A stretch of 53,070 nucleotides of DNA from Mycobacteriales bacterium (GCA_035995165.1 DASYKU010000160.1:1-53070), one strand, 5' to 3'; counted from the stretch's first letter, positions 23,622-31,883 are shown. Translations and numbers: made by a program. Notes: generated from the letters alone by a model not told the origin.

Positions 23622-24434
23622 TCAGCGGTCGAGGCCGAGGACCAGTTGGGGGGCGGGGACGACGTGGTCCGGGCGGATGGGCCGGACCGCGGTGCCGACG
23701 GCGAAGAACTCGGTGGTGTGGCCGCCCCAGGTGTGGTTGTGCTGGGACAGCTGGACACCGACGATGCCCTCGGCGGACAGCGCCTCCGCCTCCCGCTGCA
23801 TGCGCTCCATGGCCAGCTCGCGGGCGTCGTACAGGGCCTGGGTGAACTGGGGCAGCTCGGTGTTCTGGCCGACGTTGGACAGCACGTTGCCGAGCGAGCG
23901 GTGCGCGATGTGGTAGACGCAGGTGCCCATGACCATGCCCAGCGGCATGTAGCCGGTCTGCAGCAGGGTCCAGAAGTCCTGCCCGGACAGGTCCGAGGTG
24001 AAGGGCTGGTTGCGGTTGTTGCGCCAGTTGCCGCCGGACTCGGACTTCACCGCGGTGCCGACCGCGAGGAACTCGGCGATGTCCGAACCCCACTCCTTGA
24101 GCTCGACCGCGAGCCGGACCGCGACGATCCCGTCCGCGCCCAGGACGTCGGCCTCGGCCTCCATCCGGGTCATGGCCAGCTCTCGGGCGTGATACATCGC
24201 CTGGGACAGCGTGTCCATCTCCTGGTTCTTGCTCCACCGGCCGACCTGCAGCCCGACGTGGTAGATCGAGGTGCCCAGCACCAGCCCGAGCGGGCGGAAG
24301 CCGGCCTGCCGGACGAGCATGAACTCGTTGACCGTGAGGTCGGAGGTGAAGATGCTGCCGGGCCGGCCCGGCTGCAGCTCGGCCAGCCGCGTCATCGCGT
24401 CCTGCGGCAGCCCGGCGGCGGCGGGATCGGTCAC
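23622..24434 (-). CDS. duplicated YbjQ-domain (UPF0145-like) protein A
   Basis: A 270-residue soluble protein with two copies of a YbjQ/heavy-metal-binding-like domain. Each copy opens with FTSDLT or FTSDLSGQ, then GFRPLGLVLGTSIYHVG or GYMPLGMVMGTCVYHIA, a helix with YHARELAMTRM or YDARELAMERM and a closing IAEFLAVGTAV or TTEFFAVGTAV. The YbjQ family forms small beta-rich oligomers of unknown function. The internal repetition over about 130 residues each is clear. It is the last gene of three coupled by 4-base overlaps. No secretion signal is present. Confidence 0.88.
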   Translation of the reverse strand: MTDPAAAGLPQDAMTRLAELQPGRPGSIFTSDLTVNEFMLVRQAGFRPLGLVLGTSIYHVGLQVGRWSKNQEMDTLSQAMYHARELAMTRMEAEADVLGADGIVAVRLAVELKEWGSDIAEFLAVGTAVKSESGGNWRNNRNQPFTSDLSGQDFWTLLQTGYMPLGMVMGTCVYHIAHRSLGNVLSNVGQNTELPQFTQALYDARELAMERMQREAEALSAEGIVGVQLSQHNHTWGGHTTEFFAVGTAVRPIRPDHVVPAPQLVLGLDR

Positions 24435-25261
24435 GGGTTCCTCCCGGAGAGTCGGAGCACGGGCAGTGGGGCGACCGGGGCGTTGCCGCCGCGGTGCCGG
24501 AACGGGACGATCGCGGTGCCGATGACCATCGCCTCGGCGAGGTGGTCACGGCCCTCGGAGTTGCCGACGTTGCAGGACCGCTCGCCGACCTCCAGCGAGA
24601 AGTCGTGGAGGACGGCGGTGGCGCCCTCACCGTAGCGGGCGCAGTCGTGGGCCAGGTGCGACCGCGCGGCGGCCCGGGCCTGGGTGACGAGCTCGGTGTA
24701 GCCGGTCACCTCCTGGTTGGTCCAGCTCGAGTTCTGGTAGCGGGTCTGCCAGTCGTCGTGCCGGACCATCACGGCCAGGCCGAGCACCAGCCCGGCCGGG
24801 ACCCAGCCCGCGGTGATCAGGTTCGCGAACTCCTGCCCCGACAGGTCCGAGGTGAACGGGAGCTTCGGGCGGACCGGCCCGTCGGCCCGCACGGCGGTGC
24901 CGATGGCCCGGAACTCCAGCCCGGCGCCCTCGAACGGGGCCACCGTCAGGCGGACCGCGACCACGCCGTCGCCGTGCACCCGCATCGCCTCCTCCCGCAT
25001 CCGCTGCATCGCGGTGTTGCGGGCCTGCAGGAGCGAGTCGCGCAGGCCGGTCGCCTCGACCGTGCGGGCCCCCATCCCGTACATCGGGCCGGCGATGCCG
25101 CCGCCGTAGCCCCCGTAGCCGTACCGGGCGCCGCAGTTCCAGGTGCCGGTGTAGCCGATCGAGTAGACGCAGCTGCCGAGCACCTGCCCGACCGGGCTGA
25201 AGCCGACGCTGCGGATCGCGTGGTGCTCGGCGACCGTCAGGTTGCTGGTGAACGCGCTCAT
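24431..25261 (-). CDS. duplicated YbjQ-domain (UPF0145-like) protein B
   Basis: A 276-residue paralogue of the downstream gene, again with two YbjQ-like halves: FTSNLTVAEHHAIRSVGFSP with LGSCVYSIGYTG, then FTSDLSGQEFANLITAGWVP. The first half contains a Gly/Tyr-rich insertion (YGYGGYGGGIAGPMYGMG, about 48-65) where the linker in protein A is short. The closing motif of each half ends in IGTAV or IGTAI, as in protein A. Its start overlaps the stop of the upstream gene (ATGA) and its stop overlaps the start of protein A (GTGA). Four YbjQ-like units in one operon suggest a hetero-oligomer, which is inference. Confidence 0.88.
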   Translation of the reverse strand: MSAFTSNLTVAEHHAIRSVGFSPVGQVLGSCVYSIGYTGTWNCGARYGYGGYGGGIAGPMYGMGARTVEATGLRDSLLQARNTAMQRMREEAMRVHGDGVVAVRLTVAPFEGAGLEFRAIGTAVRADGPVRPKLPFTSDLSGQEFANLITAGWVPAGLVLGLAVMVRHDDWQTRYQNSSWTNQEVTGYTELVTQARAAARSHLAHDCARYGEGATAVLHDFSLEVGERSCNVGNSEGRDHLAEAMVIGTAIVPFRHRGGNAPVAPLPVLRLSGRNP

Positions 25262-25668
25262 GGCGACCCGGGCAGCGTGAACCGGGCGAGCGCCGCGGCC
25301 GCGGCCGCGTTGCGTTCCGCGTACGTCCCCAGGGCGGCGGCGAGGCGGCGGGACCACTCGTCCACGCCGACGGTCTCGGTCCGCAGCGCGATCCCGCCGG
25401 AGGTGTGCCGGACGGTCGCCAGCGCGGGCTTGCCGACCGCCTCCCGGCGCAGCGTGAAGCCCTGGTCGGCCAGCCGTACGGTCACCGCGACGACCGGCGC
25501 CTCCGCCCCGCGCAGCTTCCCGAACAGGCTGCTCCTGCGCTCGACCTCGACCATCTCCGGCGGCAGGGCCTCGGACAGGGTGGTGAGCAGAAATCCCGCG
25601 TACAGCGAGAGGTCTCCGCTGTGCCGGCGCAGCTCGGTGGCCAGCACCTCGAGATCCCACTGGGTCAC
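25258..25668 (-). CDS. small protein heading the YbjQ operon, unknown
   Basis: A 136-residue protein I do not recognise. It begins MTQWDLEVLATELRRHSGDL from a GTG and contains a basic middle (VEVERRSSLFGKLRGAEAPV) and a beta-rich segment VVAVTVRLADQGFTLRRE. It ends with an alanine-rich helix LAAALGTYAERNAAAAAALA. There is no signal peptide or membrane helix. Codon use is as GC-biased at third positions as its neighbours, and the ATGA overlap with the next gene supports its being real. It is probably the first gene of the operon, just downstream of a 40-bp tandem repeat array. Confidence 0.72.
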   Translation of the reverse strand: MTQWDLEVLATELRRHSGDLSLYAGFLLTTLSEALPPEMVEVERRSSLFGKLRGAEAPVVAVTVRLADQGFTLRREAVGKPALATVRHTSGGIALRTETVGVDEWSRRLAAALGTYAERNAAAAAALARFTLPGSP

Positions 25669-25711
25669 CGGGCCACGCTATCCCGCCTTCCTGACCGCCC
25701 GCCGCCGGGGC

Positions 25712-26091
25712 GGTCCCAGGCGTGCACCGCTGTCCGCCGGCGGGGCCCCGGCCGCAGGCGTGCGCCGCCCACCGGCCGCCGGCGGCCCCGGCCTCAGGCG
25801 TGCCCCACCCCCCGGCCGCCGGCGGCCCCGGCCGCAGGCGTGCCCCGCCCCCCGGCCGCCGGCGGCCCCGGCCGCAGGCGTGCGCCGCCCACCGGCCGCC
25901 GGCGGCCCCGGCCTCAGGCGTGCCCCACCCGCCGGCCGCCGGCGGCCCCGGCCGCAGGCGTGCGCCGCCCCCCGGCCGCCGGCGGCCCCGGCCGCAGGCG
26001 TGCACCGCCCCCGGCCGCCGGCAGCCCTGGCCGCAGGCGTGCACCGCCCCCGGCCGCCGGCGGCCCCGGCCTCAGGCGTGCACCGCGCAGC
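25712..26091. repeat. 40-bp tandem repeat array with palindromic core
   Basis: Six near-identical 40-bp units run from 25750 to 25989, followed by two 39-bp units (25990-26067) and a partial unit. A degenerate copy precedes them from about 25712. Each unit starts GGCCGCAGGCGTGC or GGCCTCAGGCGTGC and ends in a perfect 14-base palindrome, GGCCGCCGGCGGCC. The period is not a multiple of three, so the array does not encode a repeat protein, although all frames are open. It fills the gap between the YbjQ operon start and the stop of the next gene, and its last partial unit encodes the final residues of that gene. Confidence 0.92.
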
Positions 26092-26740
26092 ACGGGGTCG
26101 GGTTGGGCACCTCGAACGGGGCGACCGCGTGCGGGCCGGCCGGGAGCACCAGCAGGACCAGCCTGCCGTCCTGGTAGATCGGCCGGCAGAAGTCCCGGGT
26201 GTGCAGCAGCGCGTCCGGCGGGAGCGTCCCGCCGGCCAGCACCCGGACCTCCTCGACCGCGGTGCGGTCCAGCACGTCCTGGACCGGCACGGTGCCGGTG
26301 AGCAGCTCGACGCCCGGGAACCGGACGGCCCGGCCGTCGGCGCCGGCGGCCCGGTCGGTCGCGGCCGACAGCGCGGTCCGGGCCAGGGCCGGGTCGCCCG
26401 CGGTCAGGACGCCGGCCGCGACCGGCCGGTGCCCGGGCACGGTGCCGACCGCGGGCTCGTCCGCGCCGACCGGGTCCGGACCGGCGCCGAGCAGCGCCAG
26501 GCCCGCGCCGGGGACGTCGGGCAGGACGACCGGCGCGGGCAGGGTGAGGGTCCCGGCGTAGTGGGGGGTGCCCTGCCGCACCGCGTGCGTGCAGAGCACC
26601 GCCCCGGGGCCGGCGCCGAGGTCCGCCACCAGGCCGAGCAGCAGGTGCTCGGCCTCGGCGGCGGTCCGGGAGCCGGCGTCGACCCCGAGGACGGCGCTGG
26701 CCGACCGGCGAGACGACCAAGAAACCGGTGGTGTGATCAT
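26072..26740 (-). CDS. protein coupled to the PHP phosphoesterase, unknown
   Basis: A 222-residue soluble protein that I cannot name. It has an alpha/beta pattern with VLCTHAVRQGTPHYAGTLTL in the first half. The C-terminal block VLAGGTLPPDALLHTRDFCR and PNPTPCCAVHA ends in a Cys-Cys pair and a histidine that might bind metal. Its ATG overlaps the stop of the PHP gene by one base (TGATG), so the two are coupled. The last few codons lie in the final partial unit of the 40-bp repeat array, so the natural C-terminus may have been altered by repeat growth. Confidence 0.7.
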   Translation of the reverse strand: MITPPVSWSSRRSASAVLGVDAGSRTAAEAEHLLLGLVADLGAGPGAVLCTHAVRQGTPHYAGTLTLPAPVVLPDVPGAGLALLGAGPDPVGADEPAVGTVPGHRPVAAGVLTAGDPALARTALSAATDRAAGADGRAVRFPGVELLTGTVPVQDVLDRTAVEEVRVLAGGTLPPDALLHTRDFCRPIYQDGRLVLLVLPAGPHAVAPFEVPNPTPCCAVHA

Positions 26741-28506
26741 CAGTGCCCCGAGGTGGGGGGCAGCACCCAGATCGGGTTGGAGTAGAACCAGAGGTCGGCC
26801 CACGGGTCCGCGTCGCCGACCACGTCGATGGCCGGCCCGGACGGGTCCACGCCCGCGCCGAGGATGCCGGGTGCCAGCTGCTCGCCGTCGGTGCCGCGCA
26901 GCCGCAGGTAGAACGGGTCCCTGACGTTGCGGAAGGTGTGCGTCAGCACGACCGAGCCGGCGCTCCTGTTCACGTCCCAGGACCGGGCGACCTTGGTCCG
27001 CGGGGTGCTGAACGTGTCCCGGTCGGGGGTCGCGCCGGTGACGTCGCCGGTGATCATGTCGACCCGGGCCAGGGTCGGCACGAACTGGGCGAAGTTCGGC
27101 GTGCCCGCCATCGTGACCTTGATGCTGACCTCGACGGTGGCGCCGCGGCGGACCTTGAGCCGGCCACCCAGGGTGACCCCGTCGCGGTCGCCGCCGGTGG
27201 CCCGGACCCGGACCTCGAGGCCGCGGATGAGGTTGCCGTGGGTGACCCAGATCCGGCCGGCCCGCATCCCGGCCATGACCGCGCGGTAGTCCCGCGAGAT
27301 CGCGCCGACGTGCGTGCTGCTGTAGTAGCCCGGCCAGAAGTCGGCGTTCCCGGTCTGGATGCCGCCGGCGTAGATCGGGTCGCCGTACCGGCCGACGTTG
27401 TCGAAGGTGTCACCGGCCGCGTCCCAGGGCGCGCTGGTGACGTTGCCGACCGGGTTCTTGGCCCAGTCGGCGTAGACCATGTGGGAGTCGGAGTTCGAGG
27501 TGACCCACCAGGTCTTGCCCTCGGCCAGCAGGCTGTCCCAGAGCCCGCCCACGGTCGAGGTCATCCAGTCGAACCCGCCGAAGGTCCGGTACGACTCGGG
27601 CGGGTAGCCCGGGAACGAGTCGGCCGACGGCGAGAAGTCGTACTCGCCGCGGCCGCCGCCCGGGCCGGCCGGGGCCGGGATGCCGGCGGCCTGGTGGCCG
27701 GGCGCGCCCTCCATGCCGATCGCGATGGCCGGCGCGGTGTCCCGCCAGTTGCGGATCTCGTGCGGCGAGTCGATCCCCTTGCGGGCCGGGTGGTTGGCCA
27801 GCATGAGCGCGTCGCCGATCTGGCGGGTCCGGACGGCCCGGTCCAGGAAACCGAGGCCGGCGATGGCGAGCGCCTCGTTGGCCGGGGTGCTCGGGCCGGC
27901 GTTGCGCACCACGCCGTCGTACGCGTTCTCGAACTGCTTGAGGACCGTCACCTCGTTCGAGCCGGGGGCGACGAAGACGGTCGCGTGCTCGGCCGCCGGG
28001 ATGTTCCACTCGAAGCCCTGGAAGACCAGCGTGTCGGGGTGGGCGACGCGGGCCCGGCGGATGTCCGGGTTGACCTTCTCCACGCCGAACTTGGCGTGCG
28101 CGACGCTGCCGTGGTCGGTGATGACCATCCAGTCCAGGCCGTTCTGGCTGGCGTGGCTGACCTGGTCGATGACCCGGTACTGGGCGTCGGGGCTGTACTG
28201 GGTGTGGATGTGGTGGTCGCCGGACAGCCAGAGGTAGCCGCCGCTGCGGGAACCGCCGTCCCGGCTCGGGCCGGGAGCCGCGGCGGCGACGCCGGCACCG
28301 GCACCGGCACCGGCCAGCGCGGCGGTCGCCGCGACCCCGGCACCGGCCAGGCCGGCGCGGCGCAGGAACGTCCGGCGGTCGAGCTCGGCCGGGGACAGCT
28401 CGCCGTCCGCGACCGTGGGGTCGAGGTGCGGTGGCAGCGGGCCGTCGTGGCTGTGATCGTGGTCGTGGCCGTGGTCATGACTGTGCGGGCCGTGGTGCTG
28501 GTCCAT
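26740..28506 (-). CDS. Tat-exported PHP-domain metallophosphoesterase
   Basis: A 588-residue protein. Residues 1-20 are extremely His/Asp-rich (MDQHHGPHSHDHGHDHDHSH), a probable metal-binding tail. A twin-arginine signal RRTFLRRAGLAG (44-55) and a hydrophobic stretch follow, so the folded protein is exported. The PHP metal site begins with GDHHIHTQYSPD (97-108) and VITDHGS (128-134), with further ligands likely in ANHPARKGIDSP and TSNSDSHMVYAD. These enzymes hydrolyse phosphoesters with two or three metal ions. The rest (about 440-588) is beta-rich. The substrate is unknown. The His-rich tail ahead of the Tat signal is odd, because it would be removed if the signal is cleaved. Confidence 0.9.
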   Translation of the reverse strand: MDQHHGPHSHDHGHDHDHSHDGPLPPHLDPTVADGELSPAELDRRTFLRRAGLAGAGVAATAALAGAGAGAGVAAAAPGPSRDGGSRSGGYLWLSGDHHIHTQYSPDAQYRVIDQVSHASQNGLDWMVITDHGSVAHAKFGVEKVNPDIRRARVAHPDTLVFQGFEWNIPAAEHATVFVAPGSNEVTVLKQFENAYDGVVRNAGPSTPANEALAIAGLGFLDRAVRTRQIGDALMLANHPARKGIDSPHEIRNWRDTAPAIAIGMEGAPGHQAAGIPAPAGPGGGRGEYDFSPSADSFPGYPPESYRTFGGFDWMTSTVGGLWDSLLAEGKTWWVTSNSDSHMVYADWAKNPVGNVTSAPWDAAGDTFDNVGRYGDPIYAGGIQTGNADFWPGYYSSTHVGAISRDYRAVMAGMRAGRIWVTHGNLIRGLEVRVRATGGDRDGVTLGGRLKVRRGATVEVSIKVTMAGTPNFAQFVPTLARVDMITGDVTGATPDRDTFSTPRTKVARSWDVNRSAGSVVLTHTFRNVRDPFYLRLRGTDGEQLAPGILGAGVDPSGPAIDVVGDADPWADLWFYSNPIWVLPPTSGH

Positions 28507-28609
28507 TCCGCTCCTTCGCCGTGCGCGGGGTTCGCGTCTGGAGCGTCGAGGCCCAGGCTGTCCCGTACGCCTCCGCCGGGTGAAGGGCAGGTGACGGCTG
28601 CCCGACGCG

Positions 28610-28785
28610 CCGGCCGGACCCCGGACGACCCAGCGGTGCAGGCCGGCCTCGCGGGCCCGGATGATGGCCTGGGCCCGGTCCGCGACCTGCAGCTTGCGAA
28701 GATGCCGCTGACGTAGTTGCGCACGGTCTCGTGCCTGATCGACAGCTCGGTGGCGATGGCCGGGTTGCTCAGGCTCGTGGGAACC
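28610..28785 (-). pseudogene. LuxR-type helix-turn-helix relic with a frameshift
   Basis: The minus strand encodes SLSNPAIATELSIRHETVRN then YVSGIF, which is the recognition part of a LuxR/NarL HTH. One base is missing near 28697-28700, and the adjacent frame continues KLQVADRAQAIIRAREAGLH. No receiver domain or upstream part of the HTH is present, because the nitronate monooxygenase start lies immediately to the right. So this is a truncated, frame-broken fragment of a response regulator rather than a working gene. It fills most of the 302-bp gap between the PHP gene and the monooxygenase gene. Confidence 0.7.
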
Positions 28786-28808
28786 TCGCCCCCGGTTACG
28801 GTCGGGCG

Positions 28809-29807
28809 GTGACCCTCCCCGCGCTGACGTACCCGGTCCTGCAGGCTCCGATGGCGGGCGACCCGTCGACCCCGGCGCTGACCGCGGCGGTGAGCGGCGC
28901 CGGCGGGCTCGGGTTCCTCGCGGCCGGCTACAAGACGCCGGAGCGGGTGGGTGAGGAGATCGCCGCGGTCCGGAAGGAGACCGGCCGGCCGTTCGGGGTG
29001 AACGTGTTCGTCCCCGGCGGGCCGCCGGTCGACCGGGCCGCGGTGGACCGGTACGTCGCCTCGCTCGCGCCCGAGGCGGCGCGGTACGGCGTGCCGCTGG
29101 GCGAGCCGCGCGACGACGACGACCACTGGGCGGCCAAGCTCGACCTGCTGGTGGCGTCACGGGTGCCCGTCGTGAGCTTCACGTTCGGCTGCCCGGACGC
29201 GGTCTCGCTCGAGCGGCTGCGTTCGGCCGGGATCCTCACGACGGTGACGGTGACGTCCGTGCCGGAGGCGCGGCTCGCGGCCGGGGCCGGGGCGGACGTG
29301 CTCTGCGTGCAGGGGGTGGAGGCGGGCGGGCACCGCGGCACGTTCGCCGACGCGCCCGGGGACCTCGGGCTGCTGTCGCTGCTCGGGCTGGTCCGGGCCG
29401 CGGTCGACCTGCCGCTGATCGCGGCCGGCGGGATCATGACCGCGGCCGGGGTCCGGGCCGTGCTGGCGGCCGGCGCGGTCGCGGCCCAGTGCGGGACGGC
29501 GTTCCTGCTCGCGGACGAGGCCGGGACGTCGGCGCCGCACCGGGCCGCGCTGGGCGACCCGGCCGCGACGACGACGCTGACCCGGGCGTTCTCCGGGCGG
29601 TGGGCGCGCGGGATCCGCAACCGGTTCCTGGACGAGCACGCGGACGCGCCGGCCGGCTACCCGGCCATCAACCACGTCACCCGGCCGCTGCGGGCGGCGG
29701 CGGCGAAGGCCGGCGACGCCGGCGGGATCAACCTCTGGGCCGGCCAGGCATTTCTCTTGGCCCGGGCCGCCCCCGCCGCCACGATCCTGGCCTCCCTGGC
29801 GCCCTGA
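28809..29807 (+). CDS. nitronate monooxygenase-like FMN enzyme
   Basis: A 332-residue TIM-barrel flavoprotein. Landmarks are YPVLQAPMAGDPSTPALTAA at the N-terminus, GAGGLGFLAAGYKTPERV, VSFTFGCPD, VLCVQGVEAGGHRG (FMN phosphate and catalytic His region), LPLIAAGGIMTA and QCGTAFLLADEAG. These match class I nitronate monooxygenases, which oxidise alkyl nitronates such as propionate 3-nitronate with O2. The GTG at 28809 places the start four residues before the conserved Tyr-Pro. It is a single gene with no operon partner, converging on pcaB through a small repeat array. Confidence 0.92.
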   Translation: MTLPALTYPVLQAPMAGDPSTPALTAAVSGAGGLGFLAAGYKTPERVGEEIAAVRKETGRPFGVNVFVPGGPPVDRAAVDRYVASLAPEAARYGVPLGEPRDDDDHWAAKLDLLVASRVPVVSFTFGCPDAVSLERLRSAGILTTVTVTSVPEARLAAGAGADVLCVQGVEAGGHRGTFADAPGDLGLLSLLGLVRAAVDLPLIAAGGIMTAAGVRAVLAAGAVAAQCGTAFLLADEAGTSAPHRAALGDPAATTTLTRAFSGRWARGIRNRFLDEHADAPAGYPAINHVTRPLRAAAAKAGDAGGINLWAGQAFLLARAAPAATILASLAP

Positions 29808-29819
29808 GCGGCCCCGCCC

Positions 29820-29966
29820 CGGCGGAGCCGTGCCCGCACCGCCGCCCGGCGGAGCCGACTCGCACCGTCCGCCCCGCGGAGCCGACCCCGCACCGTCCGC
29901 CCCGCGGAGCAACCCCGCACCGTCCGCTCCGCGGAGCCGACCCCGCGCCGTCCGCGCGGCGAGAGG
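29820..29966. repeat. 27-28-bp tandem repeat between converging genes
   Basis: About five degenerate copies of a unit starting GCGGAGCCGACCCCGCACCG follow the monooxygenase stop. Adjacent copies generate the perfect palindrome GCTCCGCGGAGC (29926-29937), so the array can fold into hairpins and may end transcription from both sides. It stops just before the open tail of the pcaB-like reading frame. Confidence 0.8.
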
Positions 29967-29988
29967 CCGTCCGCCGCGGCCGCGCCGC

Positions 29989-31467
29989 TCAGGACCGAGC
30001 AGGCCCGGTCGCGCCGGACCAGGGCCGCCGCCCGGGCCGCGCCGGAGCACGGCAGGCGCCGGTGGGGCGGGGGTCAGGGGGTGGGGGGCGGCGGGCGAGG
30101 GTGCGGTCGACCAGGTGGGCGGCGGCGCCGAGGTATTCGAGCGGGTCGAGGAGGGCGTCCATCTCGGCGGCGGAGAGGTGCGCCGTCACCTCGGCGGACT
30201 CCTTGAGGACGTCGCCGAGGGAGCGGCGGCTCTCGTTCGCGGTCGCCGACGCCGCGCCGATGACCGCCTTCGCCTCGGCCTTGCCCAGCGCCGCCGCGAG
30301 CACCGCCGCGATCCGCTCGGACACCACCAGGCTGCCGGTCAGGTCCAGGTTGGCCCGGAGCCGGTCCGGGAACACGACCAGCCCGCCGGCCAGCTCGGCC
30401 GCCGTCTCGGCCGCCCCGCCGGCCAGCCGCAGGCAGGTCTGCAGTGGCGCCCACTCCGCGTGCCAGGCCCCGGCCGGCCGCTCATCCTCGGCGACCAGGC
30501 ACTGGGCCAGTACGGCCGCCTGCAGCGGCACCTGCAAACCGGCCGAGAGGATCAGCGTGGCCAGCACGGGGTTGCGCTTGTGCGGCATGGCCGAGGACCC
30601 GCCCCGCCCGGGCGCGGCCGGCTCGGCCACCTCGCCGACCTCGGTCCGGGACAGGTTCCGCACGTCCAGCGCGAACTTCCCGAGCGCCCCGGTCACCAGC
30701 GCCAGCGTCGCGCCGAGGTCCGCGACCGGCACCCGCAGCGTGTGCCAGGGCAGCACCTGCTCGGCCAGCCCGGTCTCGGCCGCGAACGCGGTGACCAGCC
30801 CGTCGGCGAACGCGGCCGGCTCGGTCGACGGGTCGTGCAGCCGGGCGTGCTCGATGTACGCCGCCAGCGTCCCGGCCGCGCCGCCGAGCGAGACCGGCAG
30901 CGTGGCCAGCAGCGCCCGGACCCGGTCCGCGGCCACCGACACCAGCTCGTACCAGCCGACGGCCTTGAGGCCGAAGGTGATCGGGACCGCGTGCTGGGTC
31001 AGGGTCCGGCCGACCGCGGGGGTGTCCCGGTGCGCGGCGGCCAGCCGGCCCAGCGCCGCGGCGGTCGCCTCGAGGTCGCGCAGGATCACCCGCAGCGCCC
31101 GGGAGGACAGCAGCATCAGCCCGGTGTCGAGGATGTCCTGGCTGGTCGATCCTTTGTGGACATACCCGGCCGCGATCGGGTCGGCCGCGCGTACCGCGGC
31201 GGTCAGCGCCGGCACCAGCGGCACGACCGGGTTGGCGCCGTCCCGGGCCTCGTGCGCGATCGCGACCAGGTCGACGTTGCCGACCCGGGCCAGGTCGGTG
31301 ATCACCTTCGCCGCATCGGACGGGACCAGGCCGAGCCGGGCCTGGGCCCGGGCCAGCGCCGCCTCCGCGTCCAGCATCGCCTGCAGGAAGGCCTCGTCCG
31401 AGGTGAGCCCCTCGACCTCGGTGCCCGCGCGGACCGGCGAGAACAGGCCCGCGTCGACCCCGGTCAT
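29989..31467 (-). CDS. pcaB: 3-carboxy-cis,cis-muconate cycloisomerase-like lyase
   Basis: A 492-residue member of the fumarase/aspartase superfamily. The catalytic loop signature SSAMPHKRNP is at 291-300, with HKGSTSQDILDTG (104-116) and RTLTQHAVPITFG (154-166) before it. The order and sequence fit PcaB, which lactonises 3-carboxymuconate in protocatechuate degradation, better than adenylosuccinate lyase. No pcaGH, pcaC, pcaD or pcaIJ gene is nearby, so either the rest is elsewhere or the enzyme serves another lyase reaction. After LVDRTLARRP the last 40 residues are Pro/Arg-rich low complexity that runs towards the repeat region and is probably not functional. The ATG overlaps the stop of an upstream small frame (ATGA). 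Confidence 0.85.
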   Translation of the reverse strand: MTGVDAGLFSPVRAGTEVEGLTSDEAFLQAMLDAEAALARAQARLGLVPSDAAKVITDLARVGNVDLVAIAHEARDGANPVVPLVPALTAAVRAADPIAAGYVHKGSTSQDILDTGLMLLSSRALRVILRDLEATAAALGRLAAAHRDTPAVGRTLTQHAVPITFGLKAVGWYELVSVAADRVRALLATLPVSLGGAAGTLAAYIEHARLHDPSTEPAAFADGLVTAFAAETGLAEQVLPWHTLRVPVADLGATLALVTGALGKFALDVRNLSRTEVGEVAEPAAPGRGGSSAMPHKRNPVLATLILSAGLQVPLQAAVLAQCLVAEDERPAGAWHAEWAPLQTCLRLAGGAAETAAELAGGLVVFPDRLRANLDLTGSLVVSERIAAVLAAALGKAEAKAVIGAASATANESRRSLGDVLKESAEVTAHLSAAEMDALLDPLEYLGAAAHLVDRTLARRPPPPDPRPTGACRAPARPGRRPWSGATGPARS

Positions 31468-31741
31468 GCTCCGATCCGCACTTCGGTCTCCCGGTTCTCG
31501 ACGGCCGCGAGGCCCAATACTGTCAAAGCGGTCCGATCGGAGCCGGCCGGCGTGACGGAGTTGCCGGCCGGGCGGATGCCGGCCGCGGTGAGTCCGGGTC
31601 GTCGATCATGTGCCAGCGGCACTGCCCGGTCGCGGCCAGGTGCCGCAGCAGGGGGTCGGTGGCCCGGCACAGGTCGAGGTCCGGCATCCGCGCCTCGATC
31701 AGCGCGACCTCGTGCTGCTCGGAGCCGCCCGGGCGGGTCAT
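31464..31741 (-). pseudogene. small frame-shifted ORF upstream of pcaB
   Basis: A frame beginning MTRPGGSEQHEVALIEARMP and continuing DLDLCRATDPLLRHLAATGQ then CRWHMIDDP has strong coding bias. The bias then moves one base, and the other frame runs LTAAGIRPAGNSVTPAGSDR to a stop that overlaps the pcaB start (ATGA). Joined, they give about 92 residues of unknown family. Read as it stands, the first frame makes a 72-residue protein stopping at 31523. It may be a decayed gene or carry one indel error. Confidence 0.35.
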
Positions 31742-31803
31742 GGCCGGCCATTGCGGCCGGTGGCAGGAAATGGCGCCGGGTCCGGAAAAACTTCTGGGCC
31801 AGG

Positions 31804-31830
31804 TGTCGATCCGGGCCGGGGGCGTTCGTA
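31804..31830 (+). promoter_or_regulatory. candidate ECF42-type promoter upstream of DUF6069 gene
   Basis: TGTCGA (31804-31809) is followed by CGTTCGTA (31823-31830), about 54 bases before the DUF6069 start. The ECF42 group is reported to use TGTCGA at -35 and CGA/TC-type -10 elements, and an ECF42 gene lies 0.9 kb downstream. The same CGTTCGTA octamer occurs upstream of the DGPF gene. The rest of the 416-bp gap to the left shows only the small frame-shifted ORF. Confidence 0.4.
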
Positions 31831-31883
31831 GCCCTGGTGACAGACCGGCACGCAGGCCGGTCACCGCTCACCCGGAGGATCCG

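Noticed and set aside
24431-26044. Long N-terminal extension of YbjQ protein B through the repeat array
   Set aside because: The extension crosses another coupled gene in a different frame and consists of repeat-derived Gly/Arg/Pro sequence. ATG 25261 fits the domain start and the 4-base overlap.
25712-26091. Possible CRISPR array
   Set aside because: The 40-bp units are directly adjacent with no unique spacers, and there are no cas genes.
31521-31526. TTGACA on the minus strand as a -35 box for pcaB
   Set aside because: No TAnnnT-like element follows at 16-18 bases, and the sequence lies within a coding-like frame that overlaps the pcaB start.
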